A stretch of DNA of 64,000 nucleotides from Rhynchosporium graminicola (lineage: Eukaryota > Ascomycota > Leotiomycetes > Helotiales > Ploettnerulaceae). The DNA is taken from positions 1 to 64,000 of the forward strand of contig FJUW01000002.1 of assembly GCA_900074885.1 (NCBI GenBank), written 5' to 3'. Under the pieces are notes generated by a model. That model saw nothing but the letters and a program-made list of their open reading frames with translations. It ran no database searches and was not told where the DNA came from. Shown here piece by piece: positions 59,149 to 64,000 of this stretch (the stretch's first letter is position 1; each line of letters starts with the position of its first letter). The translations under genes were made by a program, and so were the position numbers.

Positions 59149-59414
59149 TTTTGCATTCTTGTTAAGTTTCTTTTTCAGAAGCGTATAGCCCATATGAGGT
59201 GGGTGTGTAAGCTGGCTTCCATATCTTTAGCGACCTTTGATTTACGACGATTGTTGAGTTTTGATATTGGAATTTGTTATTATGTATTAGATTCTGCCAA
59301 GAATAGATGGTAAACAAAGCTTGAAGGGCAAAAAACCTCGCCTCCCTTGAATTACAATTTCCCTTCAGTAGAACGCCCGCCAACGCCAATAATCGATGAT
59401 TATGTAGTGTATAC

Positions 59415-61083
59415 TTAGAAGTCTCCCACAGCCTTGGACTTCTTTAATCCAAACCTGCCCAGCAACCATATACAAGCACAAGAGGCCACCAATATCACTG
59501 AACTGGCCAAGAATGGTAACCTCGAAACTAAGTAACCCTTTCCGATGACTGTGGAGAACAGCCCACTCCAAGCCGCGGTAGCGACCATTCCCCCGAGCAT
59601 CTCCACCATACCCATCCCTATGTACAGCTGCTCGACTTCCTCTTTTGTCTCGAGCAGGCCCGTTGCATAACTCCTCACAGCATCAACCAAGCCGATACCC
59701 AGCTTATAAATCGTCATTGCCACAATGTATGACACTTTTCCTGGAGCAAAGCCTAAGCAGAGAATGCCAACTACATGCAGACCCGCCGAGATCTTCGCAA
59801 CAAAGAGATCAACGTCTGAGACCGAGCCTCCGAGGCGCGGTTTGATGATATTGTGGGAGACGGTAGGGAGCGTAAGCAGGATGATCGATGTGATGATCAT
59901 TTCGAAAGCGGTGATGACGTGAACTTCAGCCAGTATCCAGCCATAAGTGAAAGATGTCCATTGCACAAAGACGAGTTTTATGGCGATACCGACTGTGATC
60001 ATGAAAAATGTGAACATCGTTGTGCGAATTAGTGCGGACGAAGACATAATTTCGTGGATCAGCGAGACCGAATGTCTTGCGTTGGTGCGGAGAGATCGCA
60101 TGATTGTCCAGATCAGCGGTCCATCCTCATCATCGATAGCGAGTGGTGCTAGAGTAGGGGCAGCACTGAGGAGGGCAGAACTTTCGGATGTTTCTTGGGA
60201 GGGAGGTCCTTTCTTGGAAGGCAACATGCAGCAGAGAGGGATGGTGAGGCTCAAACTGACGGCGCCCAGGATACATTGGACGTATACGTGCCTTCTCAAG
60301 AGGATAGAGCTAATGCATAAAGCCACAAACCATGCTACCATTTGAGCCGCGCTCAGCTTGTAATAGTACGCGCTTCTGCTCTAAGGTCAGCGAGCAGAAA
60401 ACGAAGCGACGGAGGCACGCACAACCGCTTCTTGTCGATGCTTTCTGAGATGAAGGTGTAACTGAAGGAGGTGACTATACTGTATCCGCCACCAATGACA
60501 TCGAAAAAGGGGGTCAGCCAGATCCATCTGACGTCGAATATTTCGTGGTAGTAACCTTGCATGTCAAAGATCAGCTTGATCTATGGCATCGGAAAGACCA
60601 ACCCACAGACAACAGTAAACAGGGTGTAGCTTGTCAAGCTTATAAGCATGATTGTCTTCTTACCCGTCTTTTTCGCAAGTCTACCATAGAGTCCAGCCAT
60701 AAAGAAAGCTTGCTTGTTAGTAACCATCTATCGACGCCTACGAAAGCTTTTCACTAACAAGGAAGGAATGTAAGCACTTTGTACACTCCGAGTATTTCCG
60801 TTACTCGAGATTGGATCTGAGGAAGTTTACAGGTGGGCTCATCCATGAGTCCATTTCTGCCTACCCGGGTAGGATCGTGGATTATGTAATATCCTCTGCA
60901 GACTGATCAAATACGAGAGGGTCAGTTCTTCTGTCATATTTTGGTGACTGGACAGGAGACTTGCCAGACTGTTCCATCAAATAGACATGTGAAGACATGT
61001 AGAGCATGGCGCCGAGCGCCCCGAGTACCACTGATGGAAGTCAGGTCGGCTCTTGCCAGTTTTCGTTTCTGAGGAAGTTGAAT
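59415..61083 (-). CDS. major facilitator superfamily transporter (N-terminus uncertain)
   Basis: Proposed exons on the minus strand: ~61083..60965, 60902..60759, 60708..60607, 60555..60426 and 60378..59415, at least 471 residues. It is a 12-segment MFS permease of the fungal type that starts with a TM1 ending in EQSVCRGYY, then DPTRVG and CKLPQIQ. Motif A of the loop between TM2 and TM3 is GLYGRLAKKTGKK. VRWIWLTPFFDVIGGG is TM4. A long cytoplasmic loop (KKGPPSQETSESS...) separates the halves, and the C-terminal half ends ...FGLKKSKAVGDF. Substrate unknown. Internal introns are 46-62 bp. The first uses a GC-AG pair (GCAAGT...GATCAG, 60,964..60,903). The one at 60,606..60,556 removes an apparent in-frame TAG. 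In the first exon the frame before TM1 meets TGA at 61,041..61,043; either an intron ends at ATCAG just after it or the gene is broken there. Confidence 0.8.
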
Positions 61084-62229
61084 GCATCCTGTCATCAAAG
61101 TATGCTGGTAAGCGAGGAAATTGGCATACAGATCAAAGATGCCGGCAACAATGCTGACTCATATGTCTCTGGCTTCCGTCGCTTGGAGAATGAGAGCATG
61201 GTTGTAAGTCCAAAGGGACACTGTCTGAACGAGGCACGTAAAAAAAGGTCCAGTACCCATGCCAAAGCAGGACGAATTTGAAGGGCGTCAAGAAAATATA
61301 TGTAGCAGATTTCCATGACATATAGAGAGAGAAATATACTCGAAAAAGCTCCGAAAACAAGAATTCGCTAATCGTGTGGTAGCACAAGATAAGACCCCTG
61401 TGATTGCATTACAGACGATAGACGAAAGGAAGCAGGGTGCCCTGACACGTTGAAGGTCGTACAAGAATGACGATTGAATTAAAGGCGTGCTCAAATTGTC
61501 CGAGATAAGAGGCTGAAAGCAGTCTGAACTTGCTTGATCTCATGACCCAGCTTCCCCTTGTACATCAAAGCGTAGATAAAAATAGTGCGTAGACACTGTG
61601 ATCTCAACGCGGAATCAGAGCAAGGTATGCCTAAAGCTATCCCAGGCACCAAATGCTGGAATCCCAGCAGGCACTCCCGACTTGCAAGCGTCACAGTTGC
61701 AGTTCTTTTTCGAAGTTTTGTGCGAATGACCACCGTGTATATCACATCAGATATGTGCGAAATAGTTGAAAGAGGAAAGTTGCGGCTTTCCGCCTGCCTT
61801 GTCGTCTTGTGCATGGCCAAGAAACGCACGTCGAGGAGAGCCAACAGTACAAGGAGAATCCCGCCAGACGTTGCTCTTATCAATGGCGAAGATACGAGCG
61901 GTCACATTTTAGCGAAACTCTTAGCGAGTCTTGATATCCAACACTGGTCTCGGTCTGAAGTCGCAGGGTAGATCGGAACCGAGTGGTCGATTCTGATCGC
62001 TTTTCGAGTCGCCAAGCAACAGAAAAAGATAGGATCACTAAGATATAGGCATGATGTATCTAGTCTGCTTCATTAACAATACATGATTGTATAAGGACAA
62101 CGAAACTCTGAAAGCGTATAACGCCAAAACGCCACTCCATCTCCGAAACCATGGTATCTATTCCGAGACCGTTCCACATCAGTCATCCATCACATGCTTT
62201 ATACAGTGAATTATCGTCACATCTCACAT
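61084..62229. other. region upstream of the transporter, possible coding relics
   Basis: The minus strand has overlapping open stretches (61,491..61,883, 130 codons, with hydrophobic patches such as GGILLVLLALL; 61,095..61,387). They may be parts of a decayed membrane-protein gene, but I could not assemble a consistent exon model or name a family. The 3' UTR of MCM6 should also lie here. Confidence 0.35.

Positions 62230-64000
<1,771 letters not shown>

Noticed and set aside
60585..60590. TAG in the middle of the transporter taken as a nonsense mutation
   Set aside because: An intron at 60,556..60,606 (GTGGGT...GCAAG) removes it and restores the conserved VVC-YYHEIFDVRWIWL join in phase.

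Overview
The window is nuclear DNA of a filamentous ascomycete (Pezizomycotina; possibly Leotiomycetes, but I cannot fix the class). The protein-coding genes have short GT-AG introns with CTAAC/CTGAC-like branch points, and their products are typical of this group (PP4 catalytic subunit, PAT1, mitochondrial uS12, KTR mannosyltransferase, tyrosinase, MCM6, Clr5-domain protein). The sequence falls sharply into two compartments. Two blocks are extremely AT-rich, almost lack CpA and TpG, and carry the marks of repeat-induced point mutation (RIP). Two gene islands have balanced composition.

Layout. (1) 1 to about 14,780 is RIP-mutated transposon DNA. It holds two 5'-truncated Ty3/gypsy copies arranged head to head (minus strand 1..~1,640; plus strand ~1,640..7,021), a gypsy LTR fragment at 11,233..11,493, and two AT-rich stretches I cannot assign. 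(2) 14,780..36,926 is gene island one: a small conserved fungal protein (-), PP4C (+), uS12m (+), KTR mannosyltransferase (-), PAT1 (+), a secreted HNH nuclease (-), a tyrosinase whose frame breaks at one exon junction (+), and a Clr5-domain gene (-). (3) 36,927..53,475 is a three-level nested insertion. A pogo/Fot1-like DNA transposon with 80-bp inverted repeats was interrupted by a Ty3/gypsy chromovirus-like element with 268-bp LTRs and an ATTAT target duplication. The 3' LTR of that element was then interrupted by a Ty1/copia element with 205-bp LTRs and a GTAAT target duplication. (4) 53,478..64,000 is gene island two: a 5S rRNA gene, a phosphotransferase-like pseudogene, a 5S relic, an MFS transporter (-), and the C-terminal part of MCM6 (-), cut by the window edge.

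No operon-like logic links the genes. Most are housekeeping genes (DNA replication, mRNA decay, mitochondrial translation, phosphatase signalling, Golgi glycosylation). The accessory genes (tyrosinase, secreted nuclease, MFS transporter, phosphotransferase relic, Clr5 gene) lie between them, some beside the transposon blocks. Exon boundaries given here were inferred by eye from splice signals, reading phase and family conservation; no alignment or transcript data was available.
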